Below, one piece after another: positions 18,072 through 25,911 of a stretch of DNA of 32,180 nucleotides. This DNA is from Leeuwenhoekiella sp. (GTDB lineage: Bacteria > Bacteroidota > Bacteroidia > Flavobacteriales > Flavobacteriaceae), in the NCBI GenBank assembly GCA_011050015.1, contig DRGP01000215.1, positions 1 to 32,180 of the forward strand, in the 5' to 3' direction. A model generated the notes under the pieces. The model saw nothing but the letters and a program-made list of their open reading frames with translations, ran no database searches and was not told where the DNA came from. The translations under genes were made by a program, and so were the position numbers. Numbering within the stretch: the first letter of the stretch is position 1; each line of letters starts with the position of its first letter.

Positions 18072-19124
18072 TTAAGTGGGTCGATCAATTTGGTCATTTT
18101 TTACTTTACTATTTAAAAACTGTCTATACCACTCTACAAATTTTATAACCCCTTCATTCATCCCTACTGAACTTTTATATCCTAACTTCTCTAAATCGGT
18201 AATATCTGCCCACGTTCTAGACACGTCACCCGGTTGCATTGGAGAAAAATTCTTATTCGCTTCAAGGCCTATAGCATTTTCGATTGCTTTAACAAAATCA
18301 AGTAATGATTCTGGAGATCCATTACCAACATTAAATAACTGATATGCTGGTGTAACTTTGGATTTTTTAGGCGGATTATTTAATACGATTTCAATTCCGG
18401 AAATTATATCATCTATATATGTAAAATCTCTCATCATATTGCCATGATTAAAAATTTTTATTTCCTTTTGCTCAATTATTGATTTAGTAAATAAATAGAT
18501 AGCCATATCAGGTCTGCCCCATGGACCATAAACGGTAAAAAATCTTAATCCAGACGTAGGTAAATTATAAAGATGACTATATGTATAAGCCATCAATTCA
18601 TTACTTTTCTTAGATGCTGCATAAAGACTTATGGGATGATCTACATTATCGTTTGTAGAAAAAGGAATGCTCTTATTATTCCCATAAACGCTAGAACTGC
18701 TCGCATAAATTAAATGCTTTATTTTAAAATGCCTGCAACATTCCAATACATTTAAAAAACCTACGATGTTACTATCAATATAAGCTCTCGGATTCTCTAT
18801 ACTGTAACGCACTCCAGCTTGAGCAGCTAAATTACATACCACTGAGAAATCTTGTTCAAAAAACAAATTATTTAATTTTTCGGAATTTTGTAAATCCTGT
18901 TTTATAAAATGAAAGTTGCTATATTTTTCTGAAGAAATTAAAACTTCCGATTTTTCAGTTTTTGATTTTTCGACACCAAGAATATCTAATCTCCCGTATT
19001 TAACGTCCTTATCATAGTAGTCATTTATATTATCTAATCCGACTACGGTAAAACCAATTTTTAGTAATTTCTTTATGAGATGGAATCCGATAAAACCTGC
19101 TGCTCCAGTAACTAGAATTTTCAT
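18072..19124 (-). CDS. UDP-glucuronate 4-epimerase family protein
   Basis: The 350-residue extended SDR has GAAGFIGFH at residues 7-15, DNINDYYD at 31-38, AAQAGVRYSIENP at 100-112 and the catalytic Y168-A-A-S-K172. The AAQAGVRYSIENP segment is a hallmark of enzymes that interconvert UDP-glucuronate and UDP-galacturonate. RDFTYIDD near 225-232 and the PGDVSRTWAD stretch near the C-terminus also fit. It would supply UDP-galacturonate in the cytoplasm for the repeat unit. It follows the Wzc gene by 39 bp. No UDP-glucose dehydrogenase is present in the window, so UDP-glucuronate must be made by a gene elsewhere. A different UDP-sugar substrate remains possible. Confidence 0.86.
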   Translation of the reverse strand: MKILVTGAAGFIGFHLIKKLLKIGFTVVGLDNINDYYDKDVKYGRLDILGVEKSKTEKSEVLISSEKYSNFHFIKQDLQNSEKLNNLFFEQDFSVVCNLAAQAGVRYSIENPRAYIDSNIVGFLNVLECCRHFKIKHLIYASSSSVYGNNKSIPFSTNDNVDHPISLYAASKKSNELMAYTYSHLYNLPTSGLRFFTVYGPWGRPDMAIYLFTKSIIEQKEIKIFNHGNMMRDFTYIDDIISGIEIVLNNPPKKSKVTPAYQLFNVGNGSPESLLDFVKAIENAIGLEANKNFSPMQPGDVSRTWADITDLEKLGYKSSVGMNEGVIKFVEWYRQFLNSKVKNDQIDRPT

Positions 19125-19163
19125 TTCTTTAAATTAGATTTTTAATTAATATTATTTCATCTT

Positions 19164-21476
19164 CTATTTTCCTCCATACCCATAACTTTTTTCCTTACTC
19201 ATTTTGACATCATTGAGCACAAGCATTGGTTTATTGAGTTTATTTTCTCGATAAGTAGTATCAAAATCTTCAAGATCAGCTTTGATTGTATAATTCTGTC
19301 TTACGAGGTAAAGAGTTGAATCTACGTAGTCTGTCAGTGCGAATGCATCTGCAACACGCCCTACCGGAGCAGAATCTATTAAAACGTAATCAAAACGCTC
19401 CTGCAGCGCATCGATTAAAGTTTTAACACGCTGGTTAAGCATAAGCTCACCAGTATTGGGCGGTATGGGCCCAGAGGCAATGGCATAAAGACCATCTATG
19501 GCGGTTACCGGTTCTATTAAATCGCTTACTTCAATAGTATCAGTAACAAGGTAATCTGTGATACCCTTGTCATTTTTAATTCCAAGAGATTCGGTTAGTT
19601 TTGGTGCCCTAAGATCAAAACTTAATAGGACCACTTTTTTTCCAGATGAGGCAAGGCTAACGCCTAAATTAATGGTAAAAAAAGTTTTACCTTCTCCCTT
19701 TACGCTAGAGGTAATTAAAATCACTTTATTGGGACGGCCGGCGGTTGCAAATTTTAAATTGAAGCGAATAAGCCTGAACAACTCTGCCACTGCGCTCGTA
19801 TTCTTTGTATTGGCCACTACTACTTCCTGAGATTCTTTATGAGCGATCTCACCTAAAATGGGTGCATCTGTTATAGAATTTATATCCTCAATTCCACCTA
19901 TTTTTGTATTCATTTTATCCTTAATGTAAACGAATCCAAAGGGAATAAAAAGACCAAAAATAATGGCTCCGAGATAAAATGATGTTTTATTTGGAGATAC
20001 GGGATAATTGCCAGCACGCGCAGGGTCTACAACACGAGCATTAGAAATGGGGGCAGCAAGGGAAAGTGCTTCCTCTTCCCGCTTTTGCAGCAGATAAAGG
20101 TAAAGTTCCGTCTTTGTGCTTTGCTGCCTATTGATCTCATTTAAACCACGCTCCACCGTTGGCACATTGCCTATTTGGGATTCAAATTGTCTGGTTGTCT
20201 GTTCTAAATTTCTTTGAGTAATAAGGAGTCCTTCCTTAATATTTTTTAAGTTCTCAATAATATTTACTCGCAAATTTGAAATTTGTTCTTCTAGGTCAAC
20301 CACTATTGGGTTGCTCTTTGGGGTAGTTTGCATTAAACGTCTCCGCTGCAGTTGCAGGTCGTTAAATTTTGAAATAAGACCGACCAAGGTAGGATCTTCA
20401 ATGGTTAATGAACTTGGTACCGTGGGCGCGTTATCATTGTCTTTCTGCAAATAATTTTCTATCGAGTTGAGAACAGCTATACGGGTTTGATATTCTACTA
20501 ATTGCCTTCTGTAAGTACCGGCTTGCTCAACATATTGCTCTGCATTGGCATTTACATTGGTAAGGTTTCTTTGCTGTTTATAAGACTCTACGTTTTTTTC
20601 AACATCGGTCAGTTCTCCAGTAAGGAGTCTTAGACGTTCATCAATAAGGTCTATCGTACTCAAAGACATTTGATTCTCATACTTCACCGCTTCCTCAGCG
20701 TATACATCCATCAATTTATTAAGCACATCCATTCCTTTTTGAGGAATGGCATCAAGCAGAGTTAATATAAGAAGATTACCTTCCTCAATTTCTGGTTCTA
20801 CGGTTAGTTTTTCAGTATAGGTATTTGTTACATCCCTAACACTTGAAAACTTAAAGCTTATTTTTTTTGAAATTTCAGAAAATGGCTGTTCACTGTTTAA
20901 AACAATGGTAAAGGTTCCATAAGGTTTGTTTATTTCTTCACCAAATTTATGGGTTGTACGCTCTACCGATTCATCTTCAGTAGTCACTTCAAGTTCATAT
21001 GTGGTTTTATTCTTTAAATATACCGTAATGGGCATTTCATAGGATAAGGATTCTGTTTTGCTTTGATTCAGCAAAACATTTATTGGCAGGCCATCACCAT
21101 ACACTTCTATATCATTGACATTGCCTTCCATAAAATAGGAAACCTGCAAAGAAAGATCTTTGACCACTAGTTCCATGAGATTGTAAGACTTCAAAATACC
21201 TATTTGATCTTGAATATTACCACTTGGTTTTACTAATCCCAGATCACTGAAAGATTCACCCTTATTTGTTGTTGTTCCTTGACCTTTATCATTAACAAGC
21301 ATAATACTGCTTACTTGATATTGGGGCACTGCATTATAACGAAGGTATAAAAAAGCCAGAACGATACAAATGACAAGACCTATGGCAAATAAATACCAGT
21401 AGTTCAAGTAGGATGTCAATATCTTTTTGATGTCTTTACTCTTGTTTTTTGCGCTTTTGTTATTAATATCATGCAT
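19164..21476 (-). CDS. wzc: Wzc-type polysaccharide co-polymerase with BY-kinase domain
   Basis: The 770-residue protein has a Wzz N-terminal domain with a membrane helix (about 33-50), a long periplasmic coiled-coil region (about 260-470), a second membrane helix near 508-530 and a cytoplasmic tyrosine autokinase. Walker A is SSVKGEGKT at 590-598, Walker A' VVLLSFDLR at 615-623, and Walker B YVLIDSAP at 697-704. The first Asp of the usual A' DxD is Ser here. The C-terminal tail has only two tyrosines (765 and 767 in SYGYGGK), fewer than typical. The protein controls polymer length and export with Wza, by cycles of tyrosine phosphorylation. It starts one base after the wza stop. No partner phosphatase gene is in the window. 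Confidence 0.9.
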   Translation of the reverse strand: MHDINNKSAKNKSKDIKKILTSYLNYWYLFAIGLVICIVLAFLYLRYNAVPQYQVSSIMLVNDKGQGTTTNKGESFSDLGLVKPSGNIQDQIGILKSYNLMELVVKDLSLQVSYFMEGNVNDIEVYGDGLPINVLLNQSKTESLSYEMPITVYLKNKTTYELEVTTEDESVERTTHKFGEEINKPYGTFTIVLNSEQPFSEISKKISFKFSSVRDVTNTYTEKLTVEPEIEEGNLLILTLLDAIPQKGMDVLNKLMDVYAEEAVKYENQMSLSTIDLIDERLRLLTGELTDVEKNVESYKQQRNLTNVNANAEQYVEQAGTYRRQLVEYQTRIAVLNSIENYLQKDNDNAPTVPSSLTIEDPTLVGLISKFNDLQLQRRRLMQTTPKSNPIVVDLEEQISNLRVNIIENLKNIKEGLLITQRNLEQTTRQFESQIGNVPTVERGLNEINRQQSTKTELYLYLLQKREEEALSLAAPISNARVVDPARAGNYPVSPNKTSFYLGAIIFGLFIPFGFVYIKDKMNTKIGGIEDINSITDAPILGEIAHKESQEVVVANTKNTSAVAELFRLIRFNLKFATAGRPNKVILITSSVKGEGKTFFTINLGVSLASSGKKVVLLSFDLRAPKLTESLGIKNDKGITDYLVTDTIEVSDLIEPVTAIDGLYAIASGPIPPNTGELMLNQRVKTLIDALQERFDYVLIDSAPVGRVADAFALTDYVDSTLYLVRQNYTIKADLEDFDTTYRENKLNKPMLVLNDVKMSKEKSYGYGGK

Positions 21477-21477
21477 G

Positions 21478-22215
21478 TTATCTAAATATTATAAATGAAA
21501 TTACAGACAGCAGTGACAGTGCAATGGAGATATTACTACGTGTAAGACTGGCCTGATCTTTTTTCGATCGTACCGGTTCCACATAAACTACATCATTGGG
21601 TTGAAGATAAAAATAGGGTGAGTTCAAAATATCTTTATTGTTCATATCAAGATGAACAACAGTTCTAGTGCCTTCAGATTCCTTTATAATCATCACATTG
21701 TCCCGCTTACCATATACGGTCATATCACCGGCCAGGCCAAGCGCTTCAAGAATAGTTATTTTTTCTGATGGAATGGTAAAGGTACTGGGATTACTCACTT
21801 CTCCCAATACTGTGATTTTATAATTAAGGTATTTTATATTTACAATGGGGTCATTTAAGTATTGTGTCAAGAGAGTAGTTAATCTAGTTTTGATTTCAGA
21901 TTTTGAGGATCCAGCTACGGAGAGAACTCCTAAAATGGGGAACTGAATGTTGCCGTCATAATCTACCAGATATCCTTCGCCGTTACCACCCTCGCCAGAA
22001 GCGCCGCTTCTATTAAAAGGTATTGTTGCCTCTACATTGGCACTATTAACAGTAATACTCAATAAATCACCAGATTGAATTATCGGTTCTTTTGCTTTAC
22101 TCGTTATGTCTTCAGTATATACCGCAGAATCCTTTAAATCGCTAAAATAAACGAGGTTCCTAGAGCAGGAAAAAAATAAGGGCAATAGTAAAATAATTAG
22201 ATGTTTATTCTTCAT
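21478..22215 (-). CDS. wza: Wza-type polysaccharide export lipoprotein
   Basis: The 245-residue protein has a lipoprotein signal (LLPLFFSC, lipidated Cys17). The poly-saccharide export domain follows (IQSGDLLSITVNS near 46-58, VDYDGNIQFPILGVLSV near 84-100), then one SLBB domain (ITVLGEVSNPSTFTIPSEK). The C-terminus ends in a hydrophobic stretch (SNISIALSLLSVISFIIFR is the last 19 residues). Wza proteins form the outer-membrane channel through which the polymer leaves. The adjacent Wzc is its partner. The gene follows the initiating transferase by 129 bp and precedes wzc by one base. Confidence 0.9.
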   Translation of the reverse strand: MKNKHLIILLLPLFFSCSRNLVYFSDLKDSAVYTEDITSKAKEPIIQSGDLLSITVNSANVEATIPFNRSGASGEGGNGEGYLVDYDGNIQFPILGVLSVAGSSKSEIKTRLTTLLTQYLNDPIVNIKYLNYKITVLGEVSNPSTFTIPSEKITILEALGLAGDMTVYGKRDNVMIIKESEGTRTVVHLDMNNKDILNSPYFYLQPNDVVYVEPVRSKKDQASLTRSNISIALSLLSVISFIIFR

Positions 22216-22344
22216 TTAAAAAAAATTAGATGGGTATTTTGGTTAAATTTTTTAGTGTCTGTATTTTTAATACCGTTTTTATTTAATAGGGATGGATGTA
22301 TATTGATATTTGATTTTATTAATGAACGCTTTCAAAGGAAAATA

Positions 22345-23691
22345 CTAATACGCCTTTTCCTCCCCATTTAAAACATTTTTGACCGTTTGGACTACGATCT
22401 GAACATCCATAAGTAGTGTCCATTTCTCAACATAAAAAATATCCAACCTCACCCTATTTACAATATCGGCTTTTTTAATGATCTCTCCTCTATAGCCTTT
22501 AACTTGAGCAAGACCCGTAATCCCAGGTTTTACAAAATGGCGTACCAGATATTTATCTACAGAAACTTGGTATTCTCCAGTTTGTATTTCCATATGAGGT
22601 CTGGGGCCCACAACGCTCATATGGCCCAAAAAAACATTATAAAATTGTGGCAGTTCATCAATACTTGTCATGCGCATAAATTTACCAATGCGTGTAACTC
22701 GTTGATCATTAAGTGTGGTCATGGCAGTATGTGCCGATTGACTGGCTGTCATAGACCGGAATTTGTAACAAAAAAAGACTTTACGGTTTACCCCATGGCG
22801 TTTCTGTTTAAAAAATAAATCTCCTTTGGAGTCTATTTTTAGTAAAATAAACATGAGAGGGGTTAGCCAAGAAAGAAGAAAAATAATAACAAATGATGAA
22901 AAGATAATGTCAAAAGATCTTTTTACTGCTCTGTTATATTCCTTTTCTAATGGCAGTTCTCGTAGATTTAAGACAGGTATAGTACCATAATGTTCTAGGG
23001 ACATCGCTCTGGTAAAAACCTCTTTATTATCGGGGATTATCTTAAGTTTCTTAAAATTATTATCAGCAAAATCAATTAATTTCTTTAACTCATCGCGCTC
23101 TAGTTGTGATACTGTGCAGTAAATTTCATCTATTTTATTATTTTGTATATAGATCAAAGATTCGCTGAAGGTACCTAAATATGTGGGACTGGGAGAATAT
23201 TGATTTGCGAAATAGCCTTTATAACGATAACCCAGATCTGGCTCATCAAATATAGCTCTTAATTTTTTAAGGTTCCGATCTCTACCTATTACTACTACAT
23301 TAATAAAATTCCCCCCCACCAGTCTATATCTACTTCTTATAGAATAAAATACCGCTCTGCTCAAAAGAAGACATAAACAGATTACGCCAAATACGTAAAT
23401 TTGTTTTTGCAACATTGCGGATTGAAATTGGCGTACTGCAAAAAAAGCGAAATAGGAAAGACCATAAACTATATAAAGCTGAAGAACTTTATGAATATTA
23501 GTTAAAAAACGTTCTTTCCTACGCGTTGGATAAAAATTAAAGCTATAAGCGATTATTAACCAAGATAAATTATAATAGATGATATTTATCTCATTAAGGT
23601 AAGTCTGTGGCGTCAAATAAAATAGCACTATATTTATTATAGTTAAATGTACTCCTATAGATATCGGTATGATTAGATAAGACTTCTTCAA
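22345..23691 (-). CDS. Initiating polyprenyl glycosyl-phosphotransferase (WcaJ/WbaP family)
   Basis: The 448-residue protein has about four N-terminal membrane helices (8-26, 38-54, 72-86, 98-118), a Rossmann-like CoA-binding-type middle domain (GGNFINVVVIGRD at 126-138), a further helix (261-285) and the conserved C-terminal catalytic domain. That domain contains KRSFDIIFS at 257-265, YKFRSM at 309-314, SIDELPQFYNV at 343-353, VGPRPHM at 361-367 and PGITGLAQVKGYRGE at 389-403. It moves a sugar-1-phosphate, in this family often glucose-1-phosphate, to undecaprenyl phosphate as the first step of repeat-unit synthesis. The start is TTG at 23691; a TAG stop lies two codons upstream in frame, so no earlier start exists. 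It is the first structural gene, 666 bp after UpxY. Confidence 0.9.
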   Translation of the reverse strand: MKKSYLIIPISIGVHLTIINIVLFYLTPQTYLNEINIIYYNLSWLIIAYSFNFYPTRRKERFLTNIHKVLQLYIVYGLSYFAFFAVRQFQSAMLQKQIYVFGVICLCLLLSRAVFYSIRSRYRLVGGNFINVVVIGRDRNLKKLRAIFDEPDLGYRYKGYFANQYSPSPTYLGTFSESLIYIQNNKIDEIYCTVSQLERDELKKLIDFADNNFKKLKIIPDNKEVFTRAMSLEHYGTIPVLNLRELPLEKEYNRAVKRSFDIIFSSFVIIFLLSWLTPLMFILLKIDSKGDLFFKQKRHGVNRKVFFCYKFRSMTASQSAHTAMTTLNDQRVTRIGKFMRMTSIDELPQFYNVFLGHMSVVGPRPHMEIQTGEYQVSVDKYLVRHFVKPGITGLAQVKGYRGEIIKKADIVNRVRLDIFYVEKWTLLMDVQIVVQTVKNVLNGEEKAY

Positions 23692-24357
23692 GTGCTAATG
23701 AGATTAAGAATTTTAAGTTTAAAAATGTAATCCATTATCCAAAAATGATTTCAGCAGATTGAATTTTATTATAGACAAAATAATCACTTAATCCGAGTGT
23801 ATATAAAATGGGTAGTGATCTTGATATGATGGTCTTAATACTAATTTGATTTGAAAATAAGATTTAATATTCTTAAAATTAAAAACGGCTTCGCCAAGTA
23901 GGTCACATCTATAAATAGACCTAGGTATCTTCTTTAAGAAATACTATATAGCTAATTATGAAATTCGTTAACTAGAACAAATTTCTTTTGTTAGGGGAAG
24001 TTGGATGGGGTAAAAATATAATTGCCACTATACGCTAACAAAAATTACGTGTTAAATTGTGGCATTTTTTAAACCTATCTTGTCGATTAAAAATAGGCTT
24101 TAGTCTAAAAAAAACAGTCTGAATCTTTAAATTATTAATAGTCAAATTTTACCACTCCCTTTTTATCAAATCCGCAACAACGGGAGGGTGTACACTTTTT
24201 AATTTTCATGATTATCCGTAAAACACCAAATACAAAAAACTATTTGTTTTTTGCCACTTCGAGCGCAGTCGAGATAGTCAGTTTTCTATTCTTCGACTGC
24301 GCTCAGGATAACAAAAATTAAACTTAGGTGTTGAACAGGACAACCATTTTAATTTTT
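23692..24357 (-). promoter_or_regulatory. Non-coding leader between the antiterminator and the structural genes
   Basis: The 666-bp stretch has no convincing frame and separates UpxY from the first structural gene, all on one strand. UpxY proteins act on the 5' leader of their own polysaccharide operon to prevent early termination, so this leader is a plausible target. It carries the inverted repeat at 24261-24304. I looked for the Bacteroidota TAnnTTTG element on the minus strand and found no exact copy, so whether a second promoter lies here is open. There is no clear intrinsic terminator either. Regulatory role is inference. Confidence 0.5.
24261..24304. repeat. Flavobacterial interspersed palindromic repeat
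   Basis: Arms GAGCGCAGTCGA (24261-24272) and TCGACTGCGCTC (24293-24304) pair perfectly over 12 bp with a 20-base loop. The flanks (CACTTC before, AGGATAACA after) match a repeat type I know from many flavobacterial genomes. No T-run follows on either strand, so it is not a standard terminator. It lies 53 bp after the UpxY stop, inside the leader. Confidence 0.75.
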
Positions 24358-24831
24358 TTATACAAGTTCTTTAATTTTGGCTTGTACCACAACACCCAGT
24401 TCTTTCAGAATCATTCGTACCGTTGATTTGCCTACCTCCTCGATTTGTGCTTCTTTGCCTTTTAAAACTCCGCTATTAATGGTTATCTGATCTCCAGGAT
24501 TGAATTGGGAGACCACAAGGTCATGTACTTCATCATGCTCCAGCCAATTCTTAAGAGTCTCGATTTCCCCGTCACGGGCGACGGCTGGTTTGCCCAGCCA
24601 GTATAAATAGCGTACCACTCCTGGAACCTCAAAAACCAGTTGACGTTCCTTTTCTGATAAATTCACAAAAACATAAGAGTTAAATAAAGGAACATCTATC
24701 CTTTTTTTTCGATCGCTCCACTGTCTAATTTCTTTTCGATACGGTGCGTAGGCCTCAATATTAATTCTTGAAAGCTGTTGCGCAACTTTAATTTCTTGTT
24801 TGGGTTTAACATATAATACATACCAATTCAT
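24358..24831 (-). CDS. UpxY-family transcription antiterminator (NusG paralogue)
   Basis: The 157-residue protein has an N-terminal NGN domain (NWYVLYVKPKQEIKVAQQL at 2-20, YVFVNLSEKERQLVFEVPGV near 53-72) and a C-terminal KOW domain (FNPGDQITINSGVLKGKEA near 110-128). This is the layout of NusG/RfaH paralogues. In Bacteroides, UpxY proteins are encoded first in a capsule operon and let RNA polymerase read through the leader into that operon. Here the gene is first in the locus on the same strand. It starts at ATG 24831. Upstream lies 199 bp without a gene, then the terminator of the neighbouring operon, so its promoter must be in that gap. Confidence 0.9.
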   Translation of the reverse strand: MNWYVLYVKPKQEIKVAQQLSRINIEAYAPYRKEIRQWSDRKKRIDVPLFNSYVFVNLSEKERQLVFEVPGVVRYLYWLGKPAVARDGEIETLKNWLEHDEVHDLVVSQFNPGDQITINSGVLKGKEAQIEEVGKSTVRMILKELGVVVQAKIKELV

Positions 24832-25031
24832 AAAATTTGGGGGGTTTAAATGTTTCTAATGAATAATGCTAAGCATATTACAATTACAATAGATGTCTAA
24901 AATATATATTTTAGATTCATTAAAAGCCGTTAAAATCAAAAGGTTAATTATTTTTCGATAAAATGGACAATTGAAGAGATGAAAGGAATTTTGTAAGTAA
25001 AATACTATAAGCCCACCTATAGTAAAAACAG

Positions 25032-25059
25032 AAAAAGCCACTATCGCTAGTGGCTTTTT
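25032..25059. terminator. Strong intrinsic terminator, probably bidirectional
   Basis: A 12-bp perfect stem (arms 25032-25043 and 25048-25059) with a TCGC loop has A-runs on one side and T-runs on the other, so it should work in both directions. It lies 27 bp after the stop of the mannonate oxidoreductase gene and ends the uronate operon before the UpxY promoter region. Confidence 0.9.
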
Positions 25060-25085
25060 CTACTCGTTTTATATACTTAATCTTC

Positions 25086-25892
25086 TTACACGCCGCTGAA
25101 AGCACTAAAACCACCATCTACGGGAATTACGTTACCGGTTACAAAACTAGCTCCACTCCCAGCCAGCCATAATGCGACGCCTTGTAATTCTTCTGGTTTA
25201 CCAAAGCGTTTCATCGGAGTTTGGGTGGTAATAGTTTTTCCACGCGCAGTAAGTGAACCATCTGGCTCAAGTAATAAATCCCGGTTCTGATCACCTACAA
25301 AAAATCCAGGCGCAATCGCATTTACCCGAATGCCATCTCCATATTTCTGTGCCATTTCTACCGCGAGCCACTTTGTGAAATTATCAACTCCCGCTTTTGC
25401 CGCAGAATAACCCACCACGCGAGTAATCGCACTCTGTGCGGCCATTGAGGAAATATTGATGATACTTCCGGTTTTGGTATTAGCCATGATTTGACCAAAA
25501 ACAAAGCTGGGCAAAACCGTCCCTTGTAAATTTAAATCTGTGACCGCGCTAAAATCATCCATAGAAAGATCAAAAAAAGTTTGCTCTGGCCCTATAGTAG
25601 CACCTTTCCGGTTTCCACCAGCAGCGTTGACCAAAATATCAAGACTGCCCCATTGCTTCAGCAATTTGCTTTTTGCCTGTTCCAATGATTTTTTGTCAAG
25701 TACATCGGCCACAAGGGCTAGCGCAGTCCCGCCTTGTTCCTCTATTTTTTCAACGGCAGCGTTCACTGTCTTTTTTGTTCTGCCCAGTATCGCAACTTTT
25801 ACCTTTTGGGCGGCCAATCCCTCGGCAATAGCTCCTCCTAAAACTCCATTTCCACCGGTAATAATTGCTATTTTGCCTTCTAAATCAAACAT
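25086..25892 (-). CDS. D-mannonate oxidoreductase, SDR type (fructuronate reductase)
   Basis: The 268-residue classical short-chain dehydrogenase has GGNGVLGGAIAEGLA at residues 13-27, NAAGGNRKG at 89-97, and catalytic S149 with Y162-S-A-A-K166. NAAGGNRKGATIGPEQTF and the long FFVGDQNRDLLL segment are typical of SDR enzymes annotated as D-mannonate oxidoreductase in Bacteroidota. It would interconvert D-fructuronate and D-mannonate with NAD(P)H. It is not homologous to the E. coli UxuB type. The gene follows uxuA by 19 bp on the same strand, so the next pathway enzyme is encoded directly upstream. The assignment rests on this pairing as well as on the sequence. Confidence 0.86.
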   Translation of the reverse strand: MFDLEGKIAIITGGNGVLGGAIAEGLAAQKVKVAILGRTKKTVNAAVEKIEEQGGTALALVADVLDKKSLEQAKSKLLKQWGSLDILVNAAGGNRKGATIGPEQTFFDLSMDDFSAVTDLNLQGTVLPSFVFGQIMANTKTGSIINISSMAAQSAITRVVGYSAAKAGVDNFTKWLAVEMAQKYGDGIRVNAIAPGFFVGDQNRDLLLEPDGSLTARGKTITTQTPMKRFGKPEELQGVALWLAGSGASFVTGNVIPVDGGFSAFSGV

Positions 25893-25911
25893 TCTTAAAC
25901 CTTCTATGTTG

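Noticed and set aside
24261-24304. Considered as an intrinsic terminator for UpxY
   Set aside because: The stem is good but the loop is 20 bases and no T-run follows on either strand, so an interspersed repeat is the better label.
24856-25041. A 61-codon minus-strand frame upstream of UpxY
   Set aside because: It begins inside the terminator hairpin at 25032-25059 and its composition is that of AT-rich non-coding DNA. No recognisable motif.
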